Assembly: GCA_017454905.1 (NCBI GenBank)
Contig: JAFTCB010000042.1
Span: 38,266-102,265 of the forward strand
DNA from: Bacteroidales bacterium
GTDB lineage: Bacteria; Bacteroidota; Bacteroidia; Bacteroidales; UBA932
Direction: 5' to 3'
DNA: 64,000 nt
The notes under the pieces were generated by a model. It was given only the letters and a program-made list of their open reading frames with translations. It did no database searches and was not told the DNA's origin. Made by a program: the position numbers and the translations under genes. Positions 8,876 to 16,319 of the stretch are shown piece after piece. The stretch's first letter is position 1. Each line of letters begins with the position of its first letter.

Positions 8876-8912
8876 GGGCTCTTCAGGCTGTCGTCCATGA
8901 TTCAGTTAATTG

Positions 8913-9806
8913 CTATTGCGGCAGGAGCAGCCGGAGGTAGTAGGGGCGCATGGGGTCGTCTACGGCGACGCTGACCGATCGGCTGGGGCAGACGGCGAAC
9001 CAGCCCAGGGCGTTCCCGCCCCGGATGTTGGTCGGTGTGTTGGCCGGCTGGGGCGAGAAGATCGGGATGGAGATCCCGCTCATCCGCAGGGCGGTCAGGA
9101 AGTCGAAATACCCCTTGTCCAGGGTCAGCACTTTCAGCGTGATGACATCGCCGGACTCGAGATACTTGAAACAGTCGCCGTAGCGCTCCTGCAGCGCGGC
9201 GGTCTGGAGCAGCGTCGTGATCGGGAACCCGGTCACGTCCTTGCCGTTGAACAGTTTGTCGTCCATCACCTCGGTCATGATGAAAGGGTACCAGTTGCCG
9301 TTGACGGCAATGGAGACCTGGTAGTAACTCGCCACTTCGTCGTCCTTGCCCCAGAGCGCCAGGGTCCAGAGGCTGTCGATGCCCTTGGCCTTGTTGCCGG
9401 CGAAGGCGTAGTCGATCGCGTCCAGGCGGAAGCCCGGCTCCGGCATCGAGGCCTCGGCTTCATAGACTTGTCCTTCCGGGAGTTCGACCTGCAGGTGATA
9501 GGTCGCGCCGGCCTCGCAGCAGAAGCCCTCCGGTGCCGCGTAGCGGCCATCACCTTCGTCCGAGAAGACGATGTCGTTGACGCGGACGTGCGCGCCGGTG
9601 ACGGCGGGATCCGCCTCTTCCTGGAAGTAGGACACGGTCCGGGAGAGGACGACCTGCTGGGAATCTGCGGGATCGTCCGTCAGGACGGACTCCACGGTCA
9701 GGTAGTCGTGGTAGTCAGAACGGGAATGCACGGACATCTCTTCCGTGCAGGCGGAGGCCAGGAGCAGCAGGAGCGGCAGGGCGGTCAGGATCGGGAATCT
9801 TCGCAT
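8913..9806 (-). CDS. DUF4249 lipoprotein
   Basis: 297 residues from the ATG at 9806. The signal peptide ends in a lipobox (LLASAC), and the mature protein begins C-T-E-E, compatible with the acidic surface-export signal of Bacteroidota lipoproteins. The body has the DUF4249 pattern: an early 'VESVLTDDPADSQQVVLSRT' strand segment, a transthyretin-like fold region, and 'GGNALGWFAV' near the end. Members are typically encoded right after a TonB receptor with a carboxypeptidase-like domain, as here (4-nt gap), and probably cooperate with it at the cell surface. The ligand is unknown. Confidence 0.82.
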   Translation of the reverse strand: MRRFPILTALPLLLLLASACTEEMSVHSRSDYHDYLTVESVLTDDPADSQQVVLSRTVSYFQEEADPAVTGAHVRVNDIVFSDEGDGRYAAPEGFCCEAGATYHLQVELPEGQVYEAEASMPEPGFRLDAIDYAFAGNKAKGIDSLWTLALWGKDDEVASYYQVSIAVNGNWYPFIMTEVMDDKLFNGKDVTGFPITTLLQTAALQERYGDCFKYLESGDVITLKVLTLDKGYFDFLTALRMSGISIPIFSPQPANTPTNIRGGNALGWFAVCPSRSVSVAVDDPMRPYYLRLLLPQ

Positions 9807-9810
9807 GGCC

Positions 9811-12165
9811 TCAGAATTTGATGTTGTAGGAGACGGAGGGGATGATGCTGAACAGGTACACCTTGAAGGGCTGGGTCCGGTTCTCCTCCTGGATATACCG
9901 GAAATCCACGGTCCAGGCGTTGTGGCGCGCATAGACGTTGTAGAAGGAGAGGTTCCATTCGCCGCTCCAGCGCTTGCCCTCCACGCGTTTCCGCGTCCGC
10001 CAGGTGACGGACAGGTCCAGCCGGTGGTAGTCCGGCAGCCGGTCGAGGTTGCGGGTGGCGTAGACCGGTTTCCACTGGTCCATGTAGCGGAAGCGGCCGA
10101 CGGGATAGGTGGTCGGCGCGCCGCTGTAATACACCCACTCCGTGGAAGCCGACCACTGCTTGGAGAAGTCGTAGGTCAGTACGAAATTGACGGCGTGCTC
10201 ATGGTTCAGCGGGGAAGGGTATGGCTCGCCGCCGTTGAGCTCCGGGATGTGGTAGGTGGCACGCGACCAGGTGTAGGCCAGCCAGCCGTTCCAGCGGGCG
10301 AAGTCGTATTTGAGCATCAGCTCGGCGCCGTAGGCCCGGGAGTCGCCGAAGCGGAGCAGACCTTCCCGGTCGGGGTTGTCCAGCACCAGACCGGGATTGT
10401 CAACGAAGTCCATCGCGCCCTGGTTGTGTTTGTAGAAGGCCTCCAGGGAGAGCTGTAGCGCCTGGTCGGCGAACAGGGCGTTGATCCCCGCGGAGAACTG
10501 GTCCGAGACCTGGGGCCGGATGCCCGGCGAGGCGGTGAACCAGGTGTCGACGGGGCTGCCGCTGATGCTGACGCGGGCCTGCTGGAGGTACTGCACGGTC
10601 CGGGACCAGGCGGCCTTGAGGGAGAGGTCTTCGAGCACGGAGAGCGAGGCGGAGATGCGCGGCTCCAGGCCCGTGTGGGTCTGGATGGGGGTGCCGCTTG
10701 CAATGGTCTGCACCTCCGTCAGCGCATGCGAGATGGGGTCGAATAGCCGCTGCTCCGTCGGCCCGAAGGTCGTGAAAGAGGAGAAGCGCAGGCCGTAGCG
10801 CAGGGTGAGGCTGCGGATCTTGTGCTCGTTCTGGATATACGCAGAGGGCTGGAAAGCGTGGATCCCGGGCATCTCGACCCGGTTGACCATGCTGCTCTCT
10901 TCGCGGGGATCGGTGGTCCCCGGGGAGATGGAGAACCAGGCCAGGTTCACGCCGGCGCGGAAGGTCATGTCCGGCCGGGGGTACCAGGTCCATCCCGTCT
11001 TGACGCCCGTCTCGCGGATGCCCTGGAGGTAGTCGAAGGCCGCGTCCGGCATGTCGGTGCCGATCGTGTTGCGGAACAGGGAGTTGTAGGCCGTGACATC
11101 GGAAGTCAGCTTCTGGCCCCAGATGTGGTTCCAGCGGAGGGACTGGGTGTGGTTGGCGTTGCCGAACTGCATGTGCCCGAAGTCGAAGTCCTCCAGGCTG
11201 AAGCCGAAGATGTCGCTGCCGCTGAACGCGCTCAGGTACAGGCGGTCGCGGCTGCCCGCCGTCCAGCTGAGCTTGGCGTTGGCGTCGTAGAAGAACATCC
11301 GGGTCTTGTCCGGAATGCGGTCGCCCAGCAGGGGGAAGAAGAGGTCGAGGTAGGTGCGGCGGGCGGAGAGCATGAAGGAGAGTTTTTCCGGGACGATGGG
11401 CCCTTCGACGAAGATCTTGGAGGTGATCAGGCCGATGGAGGCGTTGCCGCCGAAATGCTGCTTGTTGCCGTCCTTGGTGGAGATGTCCAGCACGGAGGCG
11501 ATGCGCCCGCCGTACTGGGCGGGGAAATCCCCCTTGTAGAGCTCTGCGCTGCGGATCGCGTCGCCGTTGAACATGGACAGGAAGCCCAGGAAATGCCCGC
11601 AGTTGTAGATGGGGGCGCCGTCCATCAGGATGAGGTTCTGGTCCACGCCGCCGCCCCGTACACTGAAGCCGGTGGCCCCTTCGCTCGGCGCCTGGACGCC
11701 GGGCATCATCTGGATCACCCGGATGATGTCGGCTTCGCCCATCAAGGTGGGGAGGCGCTGCACGAGGGCGGCGTCCACCCGCTCCATGCCGAGCTGCGGC
11801 AGGACCAGCTCCTGACGTTTCGAGCGGGAGAGGATGGTCGCTGCATCCAGCTGCTCGCTTTCCGCTTCCATCCGGAAATCCAGCTTCTGCGTGCTGCTGA
11901 CCCCGGCTTCCGCGGTCTTGTAGCCGAAGTAGCTGCAGTACAGCGTGTGGCTGCCGGGCGGCAGGGTGAGGGAGTAGAAGCCGCTGCCGTCGGTGGCGAC
12001 GGCGGTCTTGCGGTCCTCCAGGTAGAGCACCGCCTGGACGAGCGGCTCGCCGCTGGCGGCATCCGTCACGTGGCCGGAGACCACGGCCCTGCGCCCCTGG
12101 GCGCCTGCCGGAAGCGACAAGGCCAGCCAGAGGAGGGGGAGGAGGATGCGGCGGGCAGCGGTCAT
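9811..12165 (-). CDS. TonB-dependent receptor with carboxypeptidase-like regulatory domain
   Basis: 784 residues with a signal peptide (ends LPAGAQG). Residues about 25-105 are a carboxypeptidase regulatory-like domain ('VSGHVTDAASGEPLVQAVLYL'). The plug domain follows ('PTLMGEADIIRVIQMMPGVQAPSEGATGFSVRGGG'), then a 22-strand-type barrel ending in 'SVSYNIKF'. It is not the SusC type. With the DUF4249 partner it forms a widespread Bacteroidota outer-membrane pair of unknown substrate. It begins 5 nt after the UvrA2-like stop and so seems co-transcribed with that gene. Confidence 0.88.
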   Translation of the reverse strand: MTAARRILLPLLWLALSLPAGAQGRRAVVSGHVTDAASGEPLVQAVLYLEDRKTAVATDGSGFYSLTLPPGSHTLYCSYFGYKTAEAGVSSTQKLDFRMEAESEQLDAATILSRSKRQELVLPQLGMERVDAALVQRLPTLMGEADIIRVIQMMPGVQAPSEGATGFSVRGGGVDQNLILMDGAPIYNCGHFLGFLSMFNGDAIRSAELYKGDFPAQYGGRIASVLDISTKDGNKQHFGGNASIGLITSKIFVEGPIVPEKLSFMLSARRTYLDLFFPLLGDRIPDKTRMFFYDANAKLSWTAGSRDRLYLSAFSGSDIFGFSLEDFDFGHMQFGNANHTQSLRWNHIWGQKLTSDVTAYNSLFRNTIGTDMPDAAFDYLQGIRETGVKTGWTWYPRPDMTFRAGVNLAWFSISPGTTDPREESSMVNRVEMPGIHAFQPSAYIQNEHKIRSLTLRYGLRFSSFTTFGPTEQRLFDPISHALTEVQTIASGTPIQTHTGLEPRISASLSVLEDLSLKAAWSRTVQYLQQARVSISGSPVDTWFTASPGIRPQVSDQFSAGINALFADQALQLSLEAFYKHNQGAMDFVDNPGLVLDNPDREGLLRFGDSRAYGAELMLKYDFARWNGWLAYTWSRATYHIPELNGGEPYPSPLNHEHAVNFVLTYDFSKQWSASTEWVYYSGAPTTYPVGRFRYMDQWKPVYATRNLDRLPDYHRLDLSVTWRTRKRVEGKRWSGEWNLSFYNVYARHNAWTVDFRYIQEENRTQPFKVYLFSIIPSVSYNIKF

Positions 12166-12170
12166 GGGGC

Positions 12171-14771
12171 TCAGAGGTATTTGCCGGTGAGGCTGCCGGG
12201 GGTGGCGGCGACTTCCCGGGGTGTCCCGCTGGCGATGATGCGCCCGCCCTGCAGGCCGCCGCCGGGGCCCATGTCAACAATATAGTCGGCGCTCCGGATG
12301 ACGTCGAGGTCGTGCTCGATGACGATCACCGTGGCGCCCTGCGCGATCAGGTGGCGGAAGACGGCCATCAGCGTCCGCACGTCCAGCGGATGCAGGCCGA
12401 TCGTGGGTTCGTCGAAGACGAAAATGCTGCCGCCCTGGGCGCGTCCCATTTCGCTGGCGAGCTTGAGGCGCTGCGCTTCGCCGCCGGAGAGGCTGGGGGT
12501 GGCTTCGCCCAGGGTGAGGTAGCCCAGGCCGAGGTCGTGGAGCACCTGCAGGCGGCTGCTCACCAGCGGCAGGTCGCTGCATTCCTGCATCGCTTCGTCG
12601 ATGCTCATCGACATCAGTTCGGGCAGGGAGCAGGCGGGTCCGCCTTTCTTCTTGCGCGGGATCTTGTGGGCGATGCGGGCGTAGCGCGAGCCGCGGCAGT
12701 CGGGGCAGGGGATGTCCACGTCGGGCAGGAACTGCACGTCCAGGCTGATGCTGCCGGTGCCGTCGCAGGTCGGGCAGCGCAGTGCGCCGGTGTTGTAGGA
12801 GAAGTCCCCGGCCTTGAATCCGCCGGCCTTCGCCTCTTCGGAGCGGGCGTACACCTTGCGCAACTCGTCATGGATGCCGGCGTAGGTGGCCACGGTCGAG
12901 CGGACGTTGATGCCGATCGGGGTGGCGTCGATGAGCTTGACCTGCGAGATGCCGGGGGCTTCCGCCGACAGCACGTGGGCGGGAAGCGGCTTGCCCGCGA
13001 TGGCGGCCTGCAGGCCGGGAATGAGGCTTTCGAGGATCATCGTCGTCTTGCCGGAGCCGGACACGCCCGTTACTACGGAGAGGCGCCCCTTCGGGAAACG
13101 GACTTCCAGCGGCTGCACGGTGTGGATGGCGCCGGTGCGCAGGGTGATCCCGCCTTCGGCGAAAAGCCCGGTTGCGCCGGGCGCTGCCGGTGCGGGATGA
13201 TCCTCCCCGGCCTTTGCCCTTGTGTCATCCCCGGCTGTTTTTCCCCTGTCCTCCCCGGCTGTTTTTCCCCTGTCATCCCCGGCTGTTTTTCCCCTGTCAT
13301 CCCCGGCTTGACCGGGGATCTCCAGGAACGGCCCGATCTTGGAGACGGGATTGCTGCGGATGTCCGCGACGGTGCCCTGCGCGAGGACGGTCCCGCCGCC
13401 GGCGCCCGCATCCGGGCCCAGCTCGATGATCCAGTCCGCATGCGAGAGCACCTGGGTATCGTGGTCCACGAGGACCACGGAATTGCCGTCCGCCACAAGG
13501 TCGTCCATCACGCCGGTGAGACCCTCGAGGTTCGAGGGGTGCAGGCCGATGGACGGCTCGTCCAGCACATAGAGTACGCCCGTGGTGCGGTTGCGCACCG
13601 AGCGGGCCAGTTGCACGCGCTGGCGCTCGCCGGTCGAGAGGGTAGAGGCGGCACGGTCGAGGCTGAGATAGCTCAGCCCCAGGTCCACCAGCCGCTTGGC
13701 GGTGTCCTGGAAGGATTCGCAGATGCGTTCGGCCATCGGCCGCATCGGCTCCGGCAGCGAGGCCGGCACGCCGTCCACCCAGACGATCAGCTCCTCGAGC
13801 GTCATCTTGCAGGCGTCCGCGAGGCTGATGCCGCGCAGGCGCGGTGCCCGGGCGGCGTCCGACAGGCGCGTGCCGCCGCAGTCGGGACAGGGATCCTGGC
13901 GCAGGAACTTCTCGACGCGCTTCATTCCCTTCTCGTCGGTGACCTTCGCGAGGGCGTTCTCCACAGAATAGACGGCGCTGTAGTAGGTGAAATCCATCTC
14001 GGCAAAGCCGTTGGTCTTCTCGTTCTTATAGATGATGTGGCGCTTCTCGGCCGGGCCGTGGTAGACGATCTCTTTTTCTTCGGGGGTGAGGTCCCGGAAG
14101 GGGATGTCGGTCCGCACGCCCATCTCGCGGGCGATGTCCTTCATCAGCGACCACATCAGCGAGCCCCAGGGAGCCACGGCGCCTTCGTCGATGGTCAGCG
14201 ACTCGTCAGGCACGAGCGTGGATTCGTCCACGGTCCAGACGGTGCCGGTGCCGCCGCATTTCTTGCAGGCGCCCTGGCTGTTGAAGGCCAGCTCCTCCGC
14301 CCCGGGGGCGTAGAAATGCGCTCCGCAGATGGGACAGACCAGTTCCTGCTCGGCGGCCACGGCGAGGGTGGGCTCGAGATAATGGCCGTTGGGGCAGCGG
14401 TGGCTGGACAGGCGGGAGAACATCAGGCGCAGGCTGTTGAGCAGTTCGGACATCGTGCCGAAGGTGCTGCGGATGCCGGGTACGCCGGGGCGCTGGTGCA
14501 GGGCCAGGGCGGCCGGCACATAGCGCACCTCGTCCACCTGGGCGCGGCTGGCCTGCGTCATCCGGCGGCGGGTGTAGGTGGAGAGGGACTCCAGATAGCG
14601 CCGGGAGCCTTCGGCGTACAGTACGCCGAGGGCGAGCGAAGACTTCCCGGAGCCGGACACGCCGGCGATGCCGACGATCTTGCCGAGCGGGATGTCGACG
14701 TCTATATTCTTGAGATTGTGCGCACGGGCCCCGCGCACCTCGATCTTGTCGGGAGATTTCTGGGATTGCAT
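12171..14771 (-). CDS. UvrA2-like excinuclease ATPase subunit paralogue
   Basis: 866 residues from the ATG at 14771, chosen because a TATCTTTG element lies 4 nt before it. Two ABC ATPase halves are visible: Walker A GVSGSGKSS and GVSGSGKTT, zinc-finger Cys pairs ('CPICGAHF', 'CKKCGGTG', 'CPTCDGTG', 'CPDCRGSR'), and Walker B 'LDEPSIGLHP' and 'FDEPTIGLHP'. The first ABC signature is STGERQ rather than SGGE; the second is LSGGEAQ. It is shorter than housekeeping UvrA (about 940 residues), as in UvrA2-type paralogues linked to DNA damage or drug tolerance. A repetitive linker at residues about 484-517 is encoded by a tandem DNA repeat. Confidence 0.85.
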   Translation of the reverse strand: MQSQKSPDKIEVRGARAHNLKNIDVDIPLGKIVGIAGVSGSGKSSLALGVLYAEGSRRYLESLSTYTRRRMTQASRAQVDEVRYVPAALALHQRPGVPGIRSTFGTMSELLNSLRLMFSRLSSHRCPNGHYLEPTLAVAAEQELVCPICGAHFYAPGAEELAFNSQGACKKCGGTGTVWTVDESTLVPDESLTIDEGAVAPWGSLMWSLMKDIAREMGVRTDIPFRDLTPEEKEIVYHGPAEKRHIIYKNEKTNGFAEMDFTYYSAVYSVENALAKVTDEKGMKRVEKFLRQDPCPDCGGTRLSDAARAPRLRGISLADACKMTLEELIVWVDGVPASLPEPMRPMAERICESFQDTAKRLVDLGLSYLSLDRAASTLSTGERQRVQLARSVRNRTTGVLYVLDEPSIGLHPSNLEGLTGVMDDLVADGNSVVLVDHDTQVLSHADWIIELGPDAGAGGGTVLAQGTVADIRSNPVSKIGPFLEIPGQAGDDRGKTAGDDRGKTAGEDRGKTAGDDTRAKAGEDHPAPAAPGATGLFAEGGITLRTGAIHTVQPLEVRFPKGRLSVVTGVSGSGKTTMILESLIPGLQAAIAGKPLPAHVLSAEAPGISQVKLIDATPIGINVRSTVATYAGIHDELRKVYARSEEAKAGGFKAGDFSYNTGALRCPTCDGTGSISLDVQFLPDVDIPCPDCRGSRYARIAHKIPRKKKGGPACSLPELMSMSIDEAMQECSDLPLVSSRLQVLHDLGLGYLTLGEATPSLSGGEAQRLKLASEMGRAQGGSIFVFDEPTIGLHPLDVRTLMAVFRHLIAQGATVIVIEHDLDVIRSADYIVDMGPGGGLQGGRIIASGTPREVAATPGSLTGKYL
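13223..13321. repeat. 24-bp tandem repeat with palindromic end inside the UvrA2-like gene
   Basis: Three head-to-tail 24-bp units (13223-13246, 13247-13270, 13271-13294; unit two differs by one base) run into a fourth that diverges to the palindrome ATCCCCGG-cttga-CCGGGGAT (13299-13319). On the coding strand each unit gives the octapeptide GDDRGKTA or a one-residue variant. The repeat is in frame and falls in the linker between the two ATPase halves, so the gene stays open. The palindromic part looks like a small dispersed intergenic palindrome that has entered a gene. Confidence 0.85.
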
Positions 14772-14775
14772 CCTG

Positions 14776-14783
14776 CAAAGATA
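14776..14783 (-). promoter_or_regulatory. -7 element for the UvrA2-like operon
   Basis: TATCTTTG on the minus strand, 4 nt before the ATG at 14771; predicts a leaderless or near-leaderless mRNA. Confidence 0.65.
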
Positions 14784-14867
14784 CGGATAATTTCGTTCCC
14801 GTCTGCAAACTCTTCCCGTCCTGTTGTTACCCGTGCAACCCGGGAAAGGGAATTCTGAAAAAGTGTT

Positions 14868-14875
14868 TATCTTTG
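14868..14875 (+). promoter_or_regulatory. -7 element for the GNAT gene
   Basis: TATCTTTG followed by five bases and the ATG at 14881; divergent from the UvrA2-like promoter. Confidence 0.65.
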
Positions 14876-14880
14876 CCGGT

Positions 14881-15393
14881 ATGAACGACCGATCCAATCA
14901 GCGGCGGGTCCGGCCCGCCACCGAAGCCGATATCCCCGTCATCCTGGAAGTGATGGAGGCGGCGCGGGGCATCATGCGCGCCTCGGGCAATGTCCACCAG
15001 TGGGCGGCGGGCTATCCCGGCGCGGAGCATATCGCCGCCGACATCGCCCGCGGAGGCGCCTTCGTCATCCAGGACGGAGAGGCTGTGTCCGCGTATTTCG
15101 CCTTCCTGCCCTCGCCGGAGCCGACCTACGGGCGCATCTATGACGGAGCCTGGCTCGACGATTCGCGTCCCTACCACGTCATCCACCGGATCGCCGGCAA
15201 GCCCGATGCCCACGGGATCTTCCGGACCATCATGGAGTTTGCCTTCCGTCACGACTGCAACATCCGTATCGACACCCATCGGGACAATACCATCATGCAG
15301 CACAACATCCTCAAGCACGGTTTCTCGTACTGCGGGATCATTCTGCTGGCGGACGGCGCCGAGCGGCTGGCCTACCAGCGGGTCGATGCGTGA
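14881..15393 (+). CDS. GNAT-family N-acetyltransferase
   Basis: 170 residues. The promoter 5 nt upstream fixes the start at 14881 rather than an ATG-less extension from 14824. The fold pattern of GCN5-related acetyltransferases is visible: N-terminal 'VRPATEADIPVILEVMEAAR', a central strand region 'GAFVIQDGEAVSAYFAF', and the C-terminal 'IRIDTHRDNTIMQHNILKHGFSYCGII', where the N-x-x-M-x-x-x-x-x-x-x-G-F segment closes the acetyl-CoA site. The canonical Q/RxxGxG/A loop is weak. The substrate is unknown. Confidence 0.78.
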   Translation: MNDRSNQRRVRPATEADIPVILEVMEAARGIMRASGNVHQWAAGYPGAEHIAADIARGGAFVIQDGEAVSAYFAFLPSPEPTYGRIYDGAWLDDSRPYHVIHRIAGKPDAHGIFRTIMEFAFRHDCNIRIDTHRDNTIMQHNILKHGFSYCGIILLADGAERLAYQRVDA

Positions 15394-15438
15394 GGGGAAT
15401 ACGGATTCGAAAAAAGTCGGAAAAAATCGAAAAAGCAG

Positions 15439-15446
15439 TAACTTTA
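15439..15446 (+). promoter_or_regulatory. -7 element for the alpha/beta hydrolase gene
   Basis: TAACTTTA, one mismatch to TAnnTTTG, then five bases to the ATG at 15452. The spacing is identical to that of three other plus-strand genes here. Confidence 0.5.
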
Positions 15447-15451
15447 CCAGC

Positions 15452-16264
15452 ATGATGAACCGAATCCACCGCTTCTTGCCGCTCGCTCTGGCGGCGCTCC
15501 TGCTGACCGCCCTGCGCCCGGCGGCGGCCCAGACCACCTTTGCGGTTAATGTTTCCGACGACGGGCAGGCCACGCTGACCGCTTTCCTGCCCGAGCACCC
15601 CGACGGGCGGGCCATTCTGGCCTTCCCCGGCGGAGGCTACCGGCAGACCAGCATCGGCAACAACGCCCAGTGGGCCCCGCTCTACAACAGCCTGGGCATC
15701 AGCTATTTTATCCTGAAATACCGGATGCCGGAAGGCCATCCGGAGCAGACCACGCTCGCCGATGCCGAAGCCGCGATGCGCCTGATCCGGGACAATGCCC
15801 GCGCGTGGGGCGTGGATCCTGCGAAAATCGGCGTGATGGGCACCTCGGCCGGCGGGCACCTGGCCACCACGATGGCTACCTCCGCACCGGAGCCGCTGCG
15901 CCCCGCGTTCCAGATCCTTTTCTACCCGGTCATCACCTTCGGCGAAGGCTGCCACAAGGGCTCCCGGGACAACTTCCTGGGAGAGCGGGCATCCGATCCC
16001 GCGCAGGTCGGGCGCTATTCCTCGGAGAAGCAGGTCACGGCCGCCACGCCGCCGGCCATCATCTTCGCCAACAGCGACGACCGCGGCGTCCCGCCCGAGT
16101 GGAATGCGGCGGCCTATTATATCGCCATGACGAAGCAGGGCTGCAGCGCCAGCCTGCACATCTACCCGGAGGGCGGCCACGGCTGGACCTTCGCCTCCGC
16201 CTACCGCTACCACGACCAGGCGGTGGAGGAACTGACGGCCTGGCTGGCGACGCTCCAGCTGTAG
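15452..16264 (+). CDS. Secreted alpha/beta hydrolase (esterase/lipase type)
   Basis: 270 residues starting with a signal peptide (ends RPAAAQT). The oxyanion region is 'AFPGGGYRQTS', the nucleophile elbow GTSAGGH, the acid 'NSDDRGVP' and the catalytic His 'EGGHGW'. This is the BD-FAE/acetyl-xylan-esterase-like subgroup common in Bacteroidota polysaccharide use; a carbohydrate esterase role fits but is not proven. It has its own promoter and terminator. Confidence 0.85.
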   Translation: MMNRIHRFLPLALAALLLTALRPAAAQTTFAVNVSDDGQATLTAFLPEHPDGRAILAFPGGGYRQTSIGNNAQWAPLYNSLGISYFILKYRMPEGHPEQTTLADAEAAMRLIRDNARAWGVDPAKIGVMGTSAGGHLATTMATSAPEPLRPAFQILFYPVITFGEGCHKGSRDNFLGERASDPAQVGRYSSEKQVTAATPPAIIFANSDDRGVPPEWNAAAYYIAMTKQGCSASLHIYPEGGHGWTFASAYRYHDQAVEELTAWLATLQL

Positions 16265-16287
16265 TTTTTCTCAAAGAGAGCCTCTTT

Positions 16288-16315
16288 CCCGGCCCTGGTC
16301 GCCGGGGCACGTTTT
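16288..16315 (+). terminator. Probable terminator after the alpha/beta hydrolase
   Basis: 6-bp stem CCCGGC/GCCGGG (16288-16293 and 16301-16306) followed by GCACG and five T residues, 24 nt after the stop codon. Confidence 0.5.
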
Positions 16316-16319
16316 TGGG

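Noticed and set aside
13223-13321. Possible CRISPR-like array because of evenly spaced repeats.
   Set aside because: The units are contiguous without spacers, in frame in a gene, and no cas genes are present.
12312-14858. Very long open frame on the strand opposite the UvrA2-like gene; similar ones at 3256-4686 (+), 18506-21295 (+), 34982-37747 (+) and 49401-52328 (-).
   Set aside because: They lie antisense to well-supported genes and have the low-complexity Ala/Gly/Val/Asp/Glu-rich composition expected from GC-rich codons read backwards; no signal peptides, motifs or promoters.
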